In this document: piece by piece, positions 42,664-51,036 of the stretch
How the letters are laid out: every line of letters begins with the position of its first letter
How positions within the stretch are numbered: the stretch's first letter is position 1
Assembly (NCBI RefSeq): GCF_013407925.2
Contig: NZ_CP060201.1
Span: forward strand, 5,503,001-5,567,000
Direction: 5' to 3'
Source of the DNA: Pseudomonas protegens
Lineage (GTDB): Bacteria; Pseudomonadota; Gammaproteobacteria; Pseudomonadales; Pseudomonadaceae
DNA: 64,000 nt
Notes under the pieces: model-generated
Seen by the model: the letters and a program-made list of their open reading frames with translations, nothing else
Database searches by the model: none
Told to the model about the DNA's origin: nothing
Made by a program: the position numbers and the translations under genes

Positions 42664-42690
42664 GCAAGCAGCAAGCAGCAAGCAGCAAGT
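42664..42690. repeat. Tandem heptamer array (GCAAGCA)4
   Basis: Three perfect GCAAGCA units and a partial fourth lie between the exported-protein gene and conserved block A copy 2. Confidence 0.8.
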
Positions 42691-42740
42691 GGTGAGCTTG
42701 GAGCGGAGGTGGGCTTAAAGGTCGTTATGGCGGGGTTTGG

Positions 42741-42854
42741 TCGCTTTCTTTTGTAAGGCAAATCCGAGAAACTGCGGGCCGCTTGAATGCGCCTGGTGGG
42801 CGGGCTAGGGTGCCTGGGCCATCGCCAAATCGATGGCTCGGATGTGCAAGTCCG
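42741..42854 (+). promoter_or_regulatory. Conserved promoter block A, copy 2
   Basis: This block is nearly identical to 21240-21353, with the same TTGAAT/TAGGGT promoter-like pair. The 5' hairpin is GGGCCATCG/CGATGGCTC, where one A-to-G change keeps a G-U pair. It ends in CGGA-TGTGCAAG-TCCG (loop 42843-42850). Confidence 0.6.
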
Positions 42855-42916
42855 AACTCTGCAAAGGCGCACAAGCGATCAGCACTGATTGATCGTTTTC
42901 ATGTCCGCTGCGTTAT

Positions 42917-43023
42917 GGCGGCCGTGCGTGGGAGATCTTCGGATCTGCCGGGTGTCCTTGCAGACTCGGTCTTGCACACCTGCGTACGGCTGCCACCTTA
43001 TTCGTGTGCAAGCGATCGGTGTC
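42917..43023 (+). promoter_or_regulatory. Structured 5' leader, block B copy 2 (candidate cis-acting RNA)
   Basis: P1 is GGCGGCCGTGCG (42917-42928) with CGTACGGCTGCC (42983-42994); both differences from copy 1 keep G-U pairs. P2 is AGATC-TTCG-GATCT (42933-42946), with two compensatory pair changes relative to copy 1. CTTGCACA is at 42971-42978 and the second TGTGCAAG loop at 43005-43012. A two-base length difference from copy 1 shifts every reading frame while the helices stay intact. Confidence 0.65.
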
Positions 43024-43052
43024 GGCTCCTTTTATCTGCAAGGAGTTTGACC

Positions 43053-43442
43053 ATGAAAAAGATCGTTCCCGATCCACCGACTTCCTATCGTGATCCCCAG
43101 CTCAAGGCCGCCAATGCGTCCTTGCGTGAAGCGTTGGCCCGGCATCCATTGGACCCTGCGACGTTCCAGTTCAAGACCACGGCCCAGGCCGTTGCACCCG
43201 ACTCGCTGTTCAGCGTGCGCCCGGGCGTGGGCGTCGAGGAGGCGCTGGTGCATGTGGCGTTGCTGCTTAAATGCGCCGAGGAGGTCAGTGATGAAATCAC
43301 CCGCCAGGGTAGTGGCCTGGAGACCGGGTTGATCTGGTCCATGGTGCATTCGGTGGAGATGGCGCGGGCGGTGGTGGAGGCATTGCTCGATGGTGCTCCG
43401 AGAGATCCTGTTGGCCTGGGTTCTCCGGCGTTGTTGGAGTAG
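43053..43442 (+). CDS. DUF3077-like small protein, copy 2 (full length)
   Basis: The 129-residue protein starts at the ATG after AAGGAG. A continuous upstream frame through the leader is dismissed because copy 1 does not conserve it. Features are a Pro-rich N-terminus (MKKIVPDPPTSYRDP), a central LFSVRPGVGVEEALVHVALLLKCAEEV segment and a C-terminal amphipathic helix (SMVHSVEMARAVVEALL). It is all soluble, with no enzyme motif. The domain label is from memory. It is a paralogue of the copy at 21556, with the same upstream RNA leader. The function is unknown. Confidence 0.75.
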   Translation: MKKIVPDPPTSYRDPQLKAANASLREALARHPLDPATFQFKTTAQAVAPDSLFSVRPGVGVEEALVHVALLLKCAEEVSDEITRQGSGLETGLIWSMVHSVEMARAVVEALLDGAPRDPVGLGSPALLE

Positions 43443-43730
43443 GCGGGGATGGGGGGCATATCCGTTGCTGCGGGTGTGGCCGCTGGCGGTTTCGCCCTTA
43501 CGGCGAGTGACTTTGAAAAGCCCAAAGTCACCAAAGGCTTCTGCCCCCGCATCCGGCGCCTCGCCTAGGCTCGGCGTTCCCTCGTTCCGGCATTGCTCCG
43601 GGGGCACGCCGCCCCAGGCCATCCATGGCCTGGGGCGGCTAGCTCGGCATCCTTGCCGAGCTGCCCCCTGCGCAATGCCTGCACTCGGCCTCCTGAAGGG
43701 GCAGCAAGATCAAAAGCCAAAGACTTAGCT
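43443..43730. repeat. Composite palindromic repeat element
   Basis: No gene is seen. Three strong hairpins occur in a row: GTGACTTTG/CAAAGTCAC (43507-43531), a 14-bp stem with loop TCCA (43608-43639) and AGCTCGGCA/TGCCGAGCT with loop TCCT (43641-43662). The layout resembles the BIME/REP-like elements found behind genes in fluorescent pseudomonads. Confidence 0.65.
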
Positions 43731-43792
43731 GCAAGCCGCAAGCCGCAAGCCGCAAGCTTGGAGCTTGGAGCTTGGAGCTTGGAGCTTGGCGC
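43731..43792. repeat. Back-to-back heptamer arrays GCAAGCC and TTGGAGC
   Basis: Four GCAAGCC units (the last incomplete) run into four TTGGAGC units and one TTGGCGC, immediately after the MFS stop codon on the minus strand. Confidence 0.85.
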
Positions 43793-44944
43793 TTACAGCT
43801 TGAGTATTCTGCCGCTGGCGGCCACTGCCAACAGCAGCACGGCGATCAGGCCGAAGGCCGCGCTCAGGCTGCTGCCATGGGCGATGAAGCCGATGACCGC
43901 CGGGCCGGCCAGGATGCCGGCATAGCCCAGGGTGGTGATGGCCGGCACGGCGATGTTTTCCGGCATGACTCGCTGTTTGCCCACGGCGGTGTAGAGCACC
44001 GGCACGATGTTCGAGCAACCCGCGCCCACCAGGGCATAGCCCAGCAGCGCCGCTTCCCAGGCCGGGGTCAGGGTCGCCAGCAGCAGGCCGACGGCGGCGG
44101 TGCTGCCGCCGATGATGATCACCCGGCGTGCGCCCAGGCGCTGGACGATGGCATCGCCGGTCAGGCGGCCCAGGGTCATGGTCAGGGCAAAGGCCGCGTA
44201 ACCCAGGCCGGCGTAGGCCGCATCCAGGTTGCGCTCGGCGGTGAGGAACACCGCGCTCCAGTCCAGTACCGCGCCTTCGGCGAGAAACACCACAAAGCAC
44301 AGGCAGCCAATGAACAGCACCACGCCATGGGGCACGGCAAAGGCCGGGCCCGAGCTCTGGCTGCCGTAGGGCAGCATGTGCGGCGCGGCCTTGAGCAGGG
44401 CCAGCAGCATCAGGGCAATCACCACCAGGGTCGCGCCCAGTGGCGACAGGCCCAGGCCGAGCAAGGCGCTGACCCCGGCGGCGCCGACGATCCCGCCGAG
44501 GCTGAACAGCCCGTGAAAGCCCGACATCATGGTCTTGCCGCTGGCGCGCTCGACGATCACCGCCTGCAGGTTGACCGTGGAATCCACGCCGCCCAGGCCG
44601 GCGCCGAACAGGAACAGCGCGGCCATCAACAGCGGGATCGAGGTCAGGGTCGCCAGCAAGGGCAGGGCCAGGCAGATCAGCAAGGTGCCGCCGGCCATCA
44701 CCCGACGGCAGCCGAAACGTCCGGCCAGGGCCCCGGCAATCGGCATCGCCAGGATCGAACCCACCCCCAGGCACAACAGCAACAGGCCCAGTGTGCCTTC
44801 GTCGAGCCCGGCCCGGGCCTTGGCGTAGGGCACCAGCGGGGCCCAGGCGGCAATACCGAAACCGGCGATGAAAAAGGCGATGCGGGTGGACATCTGTTCG
44901 AGGCGGCCAGGGGTGGCCTGGAAGTGGGTGTTGCTGGCAGTCAT
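43793..44944 (-). CDS. MFS transporter, YbjJ/FucP-like
   Basis: The 383-residue protein starts at MTASNTHFQ after AAGGA and has about 12 membrane helices. Segments such as GAGLGGVDSTVNLQAVIVERASGKTMMSGFHGLFSLGG match the YbjJ-type branch of the major facilitator superfamily, which handles sugars or unknown solutes. It is divergent from an Lrp-family regulator 233 bases away, which probably controls it. An amino-acid-related substrate is possible but unproven. Confidence 0.84.
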   Translation of the reverse strand: MTASNTHFQATPGRLEQMSTRIAFFIAGFGIAAWAPLVPYAKARAGLDEGTLGLLLLCLGVGSILAMPIAGALAGRFGCRRVMAGGTLLICLALPLLATLTSIPLLMAALFLFGAGLGGVDSTVNLQAVIVERASGKTMMSGFHGLFSLGGIVGAAGVSALLGLGLSPLGATLVVIALMLLALLKAAPHMLPYGSQSSGPAFAVPHGVVLFIGCLCFVVFLAEGAVLDWSAVFLTAERNLDAAYAGLGYAAFALTMTLGRLTGDAIVQRLGARRVIIIGGSTAAVGLLLATLTPAWEAALLGYALVGAGCSNIVPVLYTAVGKQRVMPENIAVPAITTLGYAGILAGPAVIGFIAHGSSLSAAFGLIAVLLLAVAASGRILKL

Positions 44945-45177
44945 AAAAATCCTTGGCGATGAAACTCGCTGCCGGCCACCTGATGCCCCCATGGCGTGAT
45001 GGCGGCCGGGTCGGGGATTGTGACAAATCCAGCCGGTGAAGGTTGCAGTCATCGTCGGGGCGGCGGGCCAGGGCGGCAAATAATCCTGCGCAAGCCGGCG
45101 GTTTGTTTCGCATAATCGGTCGCTTTGCACAAAAACATTGCTGCGCGTGCCGTTCGCCCCCCGGAGTTTTCCTGCCC

Positions 45178-45648
45178 ATGAATGCCAGTCTCGACGCCTA
45201 TGACCTGAAGTTGCTCGCCGAGCTGCAGCGTGACGCCAGCACCGCGCAAAGCGAACTCGGGCTGCGGGTCAACCTGTCCACCGCCGCGGTCAACCGGCGG
45301 CTCAAGCGCCTCTGCGACGAGGGCGTGATCGAGCGCTACAGCGCCATCGTCGCGCCGGATGCCCTGGGGCACGAGCTGAGCATCATCGTCGAGGTGGAAG
45401 TGGAGAGTGAGCGCATCGACCAGATCGACGCGCTCAAGCGCAGCTTCCAGGCCTGCCCCCAGGTCCAGCAGTGCTACTACGTGGCCGGCGAGTGCGACTT
45501 CGTGCTGATTTTCTGCGTGCGCAACATGGCCCAGTACACCCAGCTGACCCGCGAGCTGTTCTTCGACAACGCCAACGTCAAGCGCTTCAAGACCCTGGTG
45601 GCGATGAACCGGGTCAAGGTCGGCCTGGACGTGCCCACCACCGGTTGA
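45178..45648 (+). CDS. Lrp/AsnC-family transcriptional regulator
   Basis: The 156-residue protein has an N-terminal winged helix (LDAYDLKLLAELQRDASTAQSELGLRVNLSTAAVNRRLKRL) and a C-terminal RAM ligand-binding domain (QCYYVAGECDFVLIFCVRNMAQYTQL). The family responds to amino acids. It is divergent from an MFS gene and followed 151 bases later by a DapF-like gene, so either may be regulated. The start MNASLDAY is preceded by CCGGAG. Confidence 0.9.
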   Translation: MNASLDAYDLKLLAELQRDASTAQSELGLRVNLSTAAVNRRLKRLCDEGVIERYSAIVAPDALGHELSIIVEVEVESERIDQIDALKRSFQACPQVQQCYYVAGECDFVLIFCVRNMAQYTQLTRELFFDNANVKRFKTLVAMNRVKVGLDVPTTG

Positions 45649-45799
45649 CGTTCAGGGTGCTTGCGGCGCTGGCCCGAGAACAGCCACAAGCCCCGGACCT
45701 GCTGCGGCAGGTGGCGTTGGCCGGGCCGGCGTTGCCCTCTGGTGGAGCCGCGGCATTCTCCGTAATGTCAGCGGCTGGTTTTTTTCTGGAGGCGGTGTG

Positions 45800-46795
45800 A
45801 TGGCGGCGTTCTACGATGCACGGGGCAATCTCTATGGTGTGGTGGCGCCCGCTGCGCTGCGCGGCCTGGGAATTGCCTTGCCCGACAACGCGGCCCAGGC
45901 GGCCCGGGACCGGCGCCTGTGGGCGGAACAGGCGATCGCCGCGCTCTGCGACTGGGCGCCGGGCACCCGCCCGCCCGGGGCCAAGGCCCACCGCTGCGAC
46001 GGTCTGCTGGTGGGGCCGTTCCAGGCTCGGGCGCCCTTCGATCTGTTGATCGTCAACACCGACGGCACCCTGGCCGAGCGCAGCGGCAATGGCCTGACGA
46101 TCTTTTCCCAGGCCCTGGCCGAACAGGGCCTGCTGGCCACCCAGGGACCGACGCTGTTGCAGGTGCATCACGATCAACCCACCGGCGCCTCGCCGCTGGC
46201 CACGGTGGTGGAGCCGGCGCAAGTGGCGGGGCAGCAGGGCTTCTGGCTGGATCTGGGCCAGCCGTCCTTCGGGCCCGAGGCGGTCGCGGCGATGGGCGTG
46301 CAAGCCGTGACCTTCAACGGTCGCGAGCTGAGCCGAGTGGCGCCGTTGCAGGCGTTGAACCCGCTGTGGGAGCAGAGCCAGTTCGTGCGCATCGGCAACC
46401 CTCACTGCGTGACCCTGGTGGAGGAGGCCGAGGCCTTGCCGAGCAACCCGCAGATGCTCCAGGCGCCCCTGACCGAGGGCCTGACCGCCGTCGCCTTTGC
46501 CTGGCCTCAGGGCCGCGGCGAGCCGTGCCCGGCGGGGGTCAACCTGCAATGGGCGATGCGCCAGTCGGCGCAGCGCATCGTCGCCCGGGTGTTCGAGCGC
46601 GGCGAAGGGCCGACCGCGTCGTCGGGCACCAGCGCCAGCGCCGTGGCTTGCGCGGCGTGGCGGGTGGGCTGGGTCCAGGCCGGACGGGTCGAAGTGCTGA
46701 TGCCTGGCGGCACTGCGCCCTTGATGTTGCAAGAGCGCGATGGCGTGTTGACCCGGGTGAGCCTGTTCGGCACGGCGCAGGCACTGCCTGAGTGA
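45800..46795 (+). CDS. DapF-fold protein with both catalytic cysteines replaced by serine
   Basis: The 331-residue protein starts at the ATG after CTGGAGG. It aligns with diaminopimelate epimerase at ARGNLYG, NTDG, GNPHC and FERGEGPT. The first catalytic Cys motif (QCGNG in DapF) reads RSGNG, Ser95. The second (ACGSGA) reads SSGTSA, Ser275. Two-base epimerisation needs both thiols, so ordinary DAP epimerase activity is unlikely; another isomerase, a dehydratase-like or a binding role is possible. The housekeeping dapF is expected elsewhere. It follows an Lrp-type regulator in the same direction. Confidence 0.75.
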   Translation: MAAFYDARGNLYGVVAPAALRGLGIALPDNAAQAARDRRLWAEQAIAALCDWAPGTRPPGAKAHRCDGLLVGPFQARAPFDLLIVNTDGTLAERSGNGLTIFSQALAEQGLLATQGPTLLQVHHDQPTGASPLATVVEPAQVAGQQGFWLDLGQPSFGPEAVAAMGVQAVTFNGRELSRVAPLQALNPLWEQSQFVRIGNPHCVTLVEEAEALPSNPQMLQAPLTEGLTAVAFAWPQGRGEPCPAGVNLQWAMRQSAQRIVARVFERGEGPTASSGTSASAVACAAWRVGWVQAGRVEVLMPGGTAPLMLQERDGVLTRVSLFGTAQALPE

Positions 46796-46904
46796 GGACG
46801 CCTAAGTGGCGGTAGCGGAGTGCAAAACGGCGGGAGTTTCTATAGGGTGGCGGCCCTCGCGGCTCGTCTCTGGATACAGCCCGCATTTACCGAAAGGACT
46901 CGAC

Positions 46905-47564
46905 ATGCAAAAGGGAACGCCCCGCCGCGCTTTGCTCAAAGGCACGCTCATGGCCTTGGGGGCTGCGGTCGCTGGCAGCCTGGGCGGCTGCCTGACCAGT
47001 AGGCTGTACGAAAGCCGAGCCAGCAACGAGGTCTATACCGAAACCGTCAGCCAGTTCTACATCACGGCGGACGCGCAGAGCTTTGTCATCCTTGGCAAGC
47101 GCTATCACTACTTGGTGAGGGTCGATCCTGAGTTGCTCAAGGCCATCAAGTCGGACCTGCATGGAAAAATGCAGGCCGAGTTTTCGCCGATCCTCGTCAA
47201 TGCGTGGCAGAACCTGGAGGGCGAGCTGGTCCTGAGGATTCCCGAGCCGGACCGGCTCGACGCCAGGCAGATCGATGAAGCCCGGGCGTTGGGCTTCGTC
47301 GTCGCAAGGTCGCAGAACGCCCTGCTGCACCGCTATGCCATTCGCGGCAGCCGCTTTGAGTCCAAGCGGGATATCAGCGCCTACCCGGCCAACCCGTTGA
47401 ACAGCACCTACACCCTGAATTTCTCGGCGTACCGCGAGAAGAGCAAGGTCGGCCAGGTGCTGCTGACGCCGGTCACCCTCACCGCGGACGGCGTGTTGAC
47501 GATCCTTGCCCTGCCGCTGTTGCCGGTGGCGTTCATGGCGGCCCGGCCGTTTCGGGTCAAGTAG
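46905..47564 (+). CDS. Hypothetical lipoprotein
   Basis: The 219-residue protein starts at MQKGTPRRALLKG after AAAGGA. The N-terminus combines an RR-type leader with a lipobox LGGC near residue 28, so it may be exported by Tat or Sec and lipidated. The mature part is about 190 residues with no recognised domain. It ends with a hydrophobic stretch (VLTILALPLLPVAFMAARPF) that could anchor it or pack in a barrel. No neighbour suggests a function. Confidence 0.65.
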   Translation: MQKGTPRRALLKGTLMALGAAVAGSLGGCLTSRLYESRASNEVYTETVSQFYITADAQSFVILGKRYHYLVRVDPELLKAIKSDLHGKMQAEFSPILVNAWQNLEGELVLRIPEPDRLDARQIDEARALGFVVARSQNALLHRYAIRGSRFESKRDISAYPANPLNSTYTLNFSAYREKSKVGQVLLTPVTLTADGVLTILALPLLPVAFMAARPFRVK

Positions 47565-47576
47565 GCATCGCCACCG

Positions 47577-48833
47577 TCAGTCGCCGGCCAGTTGCACCTG
47601 GGCCATCTGCCGTTGCATCAGCACCTTGCCGTGGCGGATCGAGTACAGCGGCAAGCCCTGGCTGCGGAGCATTTCGTAGTCGCTGTCGGCCGAGAGGATC
47701 AGCAGGTTCGCCGGGCGGCCCTCCTCGATGCCGTAACCCTCGCCCAGGGCCAGGGCCTTGGCGCTGTTGTCGGTGACCAGGTCCAGAGCGCTTTGCAGGT
47801 TGCTGTAGCCGAGCATGTGGCAGATGTGCAGGCCGGCTTCGAGCACCCGCAGGATGTTGCCGTTACCCAGGGGGTACCAGGGATCGACGATCGAGTCCTG
47901 GCCGAAGCAGACGTTCATCCCGGCATCCAGCAGCTCCTTGACCCGGGTCACGCCGCGGCGTTTCGGGAAGCTGTCGAAGCGCCCCTGCAGGTGAATGCTC
48001 TCGGTGGGGCAGGAGACGAAGCTGATGCCCGAATGCCCGAGCAGGCGAAACAGCTTGGCGCAGTAGGCGTTGTCGTAGGAGCCCATGGCGGTGGTGTGGC
48101 TGGCGCTGACCCGTGAGCCCATGTCGCGGCTGCGGGCTTCTTCGGCCAGCACTTCGAGAAAGCGCGAGTGCGGGTCGTCGGTTTCGTCGCAGTGCACGTC
48201 CACCAGGCAACCGGTGCGTTCGGCCAGGTCCATGAGGAATTTCACCGAACTCACGCCCTGGTCGCGGGTGTATTCGAAGTGCGGAATGCCGCCCACCACG
48301 TCGGCGCCCAGGCGGATGGCTTCCTCCATCAGTTCGCGACCGTTGCGGAACGATTCGATGCCCTCTTGAGGGAAGGCGACGATCTGCATATCGATCAGGT
48401 GCCCGGTCTGCTCGCGCACTTCGAGCATGGCCTTGAGGGCGGTGAGGTCGGGATCGGTGACGTCGACATGGGTGCGCACGTGCTGGATACCGTGGGCGGC
48501 CAGGGCGCGAATGGTCTTGTGGGCGCGGGTGCGGGTGTCTTCGGCGGTGATGCTGGCCTTGCGTTCGCCCCAGCATTCGATGCCTTCGAACAGGGTGCCG
48601 CTCATGTTCCAGCGCGGCTCGCCGGCGGTCAGGGTGGCGTCCAGGTGAATGTGCGGTTCGACGAAGGGCGGCACCACCAGGTTGCCAGCGGCATCCAGGT
48701 GTTCGGGGCCGAAGGCCGGCGCGGCGGTGGGAGCGTCCGGGCCTTGCAGGACAATGCGGGCGATGCGGCCGTTTTCCAGGTGCAGTTGGTGCAGACCTTC
48801 ACGGTGGCGCAGGCGGGCGTTGGTGATCAGCAT
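47577..48833 (-). CDS. codA: Cytosine deaminase
   Basis: The 418-residue amidohydrolase has the metal motif FVEPHIHLDAT near residue 60 and further ligands in HCDETDD and SASHTTAM, followed by GQDSIVDPWYPLGNGN. This set is characteristic of E. coli CodA, which deaminates cytosine to uracil and ammonia. The cytosine permease gene lies upstream in the same direction, separated by 181 bases containing a strong hairpin. It therefore belongs to a pyrimidine-salvage unit. Confidence 0.92.
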   Translation of the reverse strand: MLITNARLRHREGLHQLHLENGRIARIVLQGPDAPTAAPAFGPEHLDAAGNLVVPPFVEPHIHLDATLTAGEPRWNMSGTLFEGIECWGERKASITAEDTRTRAHKTIRALAAHGIQHVRTHVDVTDPDLTALKAMLEVREQTGHLIDMQIVAFPQEGIESFRNGRELMEEAIRLGADVVGGIPHFEYTRDQGVSSVKFLMDLAERTGCLVDVHCDETDDPHSRFLEVLAEEARSRDMGSRVSASHTTAMGSYDNAYCAKLFRLLGHSGISFVSCPTESIHLQGRFDSFPKRRGVTRVKELLDAGMNVCFGQDSIVDPWYPLGNGNILRVLEAGLHICHMLGYSNLQSALDLVTDNSAKALALGEGYGIEEGRPANLLILSADSDYEMLRSQGLPLYSIRHGKVLMQRQMAQVQLAGD

Positions 48834-48912
48834 CGGGGCAATTCCTCGAGTCGGGCAATCAGTGGTGGCGCCGTGAGATCCGGGCGCTGGCCCTTGTCCC
48901 ACGGTCATTGGA

Positions 48913-48955
48913 CTGTCCCTGCGCCGGCCGTGACCGGGCCGCTGGGCAGGGACAG
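48913..48955 (-). promoter_or_regulatory. Strong hairpin between codB and codA
   Basis: CTGTCCCTGC (48913-48922) pairs with GCAGGGACAG (48946-48955), enclosing a second GC-rich inverted repeat. There is no T-run. It may set relative expression of codA by attenuation or mRNA processing. Confidence 0.5.
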
Positions 48956-49014
48956 GGTGTTGCGTGACCGGGCCATGATAGACCCGGAGCGCGTCGAATG
49001 AGCAAGGCGCGGGT

Positions 49015-50280
49015 TCAGCCCCGGGCCTCGGCGCCGGCGCTGGAGCGCGCGCCGCGCCAGGCGCTGAACAGCACATGACTCAGGCTGGCCACGGCGATGC
49101 CCACCAGCGGTGCGACCCAGGGCGAGCAGAACGCCGCCAGGGTGCCCAGGCCGTAGGCGGCCAGGCCCGGCCAGTTCCAGTCCGGCAACTGGCTGTCGGC
49201 CAGACGCGGGTAGCGGCCGCGCCAGCGGTAGAAGAAGTCGGCCATGATCACCCCGCCAATCGGCGGAATCACCGTGCCCAGCAGCACCAGGTAGGGCACC
49301 AGCAAGTCGTACATGCCGAGCATCGCCAGCAGGGTGCCGATCAGCGCGCCCACCAGGGTCACGGTCTTGCGCCGGTCGGTGCGCAGCAGGTTGCAGCCGG
49401 CCACGGCGAAGTTGTAGATGGTGTTGTCCTGGGTGCTCCAGATGTTCAACAGCAGCATGGCCATGGCGGCCGTGGCAAAGCCCTGCAGCAACAGCACTTC
49501 GACCACGTCCGGCTGCTGGTAGACGATGGCGCCGTAGGCCCCGATCAGCACCATCAGGCCATTGCCGAGGCAGAAGCCGATCAGGCTGGCGCTGACCGCC
49601 ACCCGCGCCGAGCGCGAGAAACGGGTCCAGTTGGTGGCTTGGGTCGCACCGCTGACAAAGGTGCCGAACACCAGGGTCAGGGCGGTGGACAGGTCCAGGC
49701 TGGCGCTGCGGGCCAGCAGGCCGTCCAGGCCGCCGACCTGGGTGGTCGCCACCGCCATCGACAGCACCAGCAGCAGGCCCATGGCCGGCACCGCGATCCA
49801 CGACAGGATCTCCAGGCCGCGATAACCGATATAGGCGGTGGCGCAGAAGGCCATGCCGAACAGCAGCATCAGCCCCAGCACCGCGCCCGGATCGAGCTGG
49901 AAGTACTTGCCCAGCACCACCGCGGCGGTGGCGGTGCCCCAGGCGTACCAGCCGATCTGGGTGAAACCCAGGATCAGGTCGCTGAGCTTGCTGCCCCGCT
50001 CACCGAAGCAGAAGCGCCCCATCAGCACCGTGTTCAGCCCGCTCTTGAAGGCGATGTAGCCCAGGCTCGCGGCGTAGATTCCCAGCAGCAAGTTGCCGAC
50101 CAGGATCACCAGCAGCAGGGTGGTGAAGTCGAACGCCACCCCCAGCTTGCCGCCGGCGAACATGGTGGCGGTGAAGAAGGTGAAGCCCAGCAGCACCATG
50201 GCCATGGAGGCCAGGCCCTTGCGGGCGTGCTGTGGAACTTCGCTCAAGGGGTAGTCGTTGCCGGGTTGGTGCTGGTTCAT
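49015..50280 (-). CDS. codB: Cytosine permease
   Basis: The 421-residue protein starts MNQHQPGNDYPLSEVP and has about 12 membrane helices of the NCS1 nucleobase:cation symporter family. QATNWTRFSRSARVAVSASLIGFCLGNG is close to CodB. It imports cytosine for deamination by CodA, encoded next. A longer frame to 50445 lacks family homology. A regulator is not obvious; the XRE gene upstream on the same strand looks tied to a different membrane protein. Confidence 0.9.
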   Translation of the reverse strand: MNQHQPGNDYPLSEVPQHARKGLASMAMVLLGFTFFTATMFAGGKLGVAFDFTTLLLVILVGNLLLGIYAASLGYIAFKSGLNTVLMGRFCFGERGSKLSDLILGFTQIGWYAWGTATAAVVLGKYFQLDPGAVLGLMLLFGMAFCATAYIGYRGLEILSWIAVPAMGLLLVLSMAVATTQVGGLDGLLARSASLDLSTALTLVFGTFVSGATQATNWTRFSRSARVAVSASLIGFCLGNGLMVLIGAYGAIVYQQPDVVEVLLLQGFATAAMAMLLLNIWSTQDNTIYNFAVAGCNLLRTDRRKTVTLVGALIGTLLAMLGMYDLLVPYLVLLGTVIPPIGGVIMADFFYRWRGRYPRLADSQLPDWNWPGLAAYGLGTLAAFCSPWVAPLVGIAVASLSHVLFSAWRGARSSAGAEARG

Positions 50281-50451
50281 GGGCCTGTCCCTGGTCGCAG
50301 TGATGCCACGCTGTTGCAGACGCCGTGCCAATCCTTGACGGCAGGGCCGGGCGCCCCAGCAGTTATAGCCGATGCCCGTGCCCCTGCACCGGGTGCCTGT
50401 GGCCCAGGGGCGAAAGAAGTGCACCCCCGGGCCAGATTGGTTCACCGGCAG

Positions 50452-50649
50452 TCAGTCCGCGTCGGGAGTGAAAATGCTTTCAATGGGCATCTCGAAGGCC
50501 CGGGCAATCTTGAATGCCAGGGGCAGGCTGGGGTCGTAGCGCCCGGTCTCGATGGCATTCACCGTCTGCCGGGACACCTCTAGCCGGGTGGCCAGTTCGG
50601 CCTGGGACCAGCCTTTGAGGGTGCGCAGTTCGCGCAGTTGGTTGTTCAT
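50452..50649 (-). CDS. Small XRE-family regulator (YgzD-like)
   Basis: The 65-residue protein is essentially a single Cro/C1-type helix-turn-helix (LKGWSQAELATRLEVSRQTVNAIETGRYDPSLPLAFKIARAF). Its start overlaps the stop of the membrane-protein gene by four bases, so the two are translated together. Pairs of this kind are widespread; the membrane partner may control the regulator's availability. A palindrome upstream of the pair is the likely binding site. Confidence 0.85.
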   Translation of the reverse strand: MNNQLRELRTLKGWSQAELATRLEVSRQTVNAIETGRYDPSLPLAFKIARAFEMPIESIFTPDAD

Positions 50650-51020
50650 CGGTAGCGCCGCACGCCGGCCACCGTGGCCAGGGCCCAGACCAGGCCCATC
50701 ACGGGCCATACGTAGAACATCGAGAGCCGGGGCAGGCCGGCGGTTTCCAGGAAGCCGTAGCTGAAGGTGATCAGCGCGGTGCAGACAAAGGACAGACCCA
50801 AAGCTTCGAGCTGGATGCGCCGGGCCAGTTCGTCCATGCGCCGCAACTGGCGGACCACCGCCAGGGCCATGGCCACCATGGGGATCACCGGCACCAGGGC
50901 CAGGGCGATCTTGCCCGGGCCCGGGTTCAGGTCCGCCAGCCAGTGGCTGCTCAAAATCACGCAGGCGATGTAGGCCAGCAAGGCCAGGCTGAATTCGACG
51001 AAATAGCGTTTGCTGCCCAT
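50646..51020 (-). CDS. Four-helix membrane protein paired with the XRE regulator
   Basis: The 124-residue protein starts MGSKRYFVEF after GGAGATTGCCC. Four hydrophobic helices are visible (LALLAYIACVILSSHW; IALALVPVIPMVAMALAVV; LSFVCTALITFSYGF; FYVWPVMGLVWALATVAG), with a basic loop in the middle. The family was not recognised by name. The four-base overlap with the XRE gene makes a functional pair very likely. Confidence 0.75.
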   Translation of the reverse strand: MGSKRYFVEFSLALLAYIACVILSSHWLADLNPGPGKIALALVPVIPMVAMALAVVRQLRRMDELARRIQLEALGLSFVCTALITFSYGFLETAGLPRLSMFYVWPVMGLVWALATVAGVRRYR

Positions 51021-51036
51021 GGGCAATCTCCTTTTA

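Noticed and set aside
42783..43052. N-terminal extension of the copy 2 protein through the leader
   Set aside because: Copy 1 has a two-base length difference that breaks this frame while RNA helices are preserved; a good Shine-Dalgarno precedes the internal ATG at 43053.
43507..43662. CRISPR-like interpretation of the palindromic stretch
   Set aside because: The hairpins differ from each other, there are no regular spacers and no cas genes nearby.
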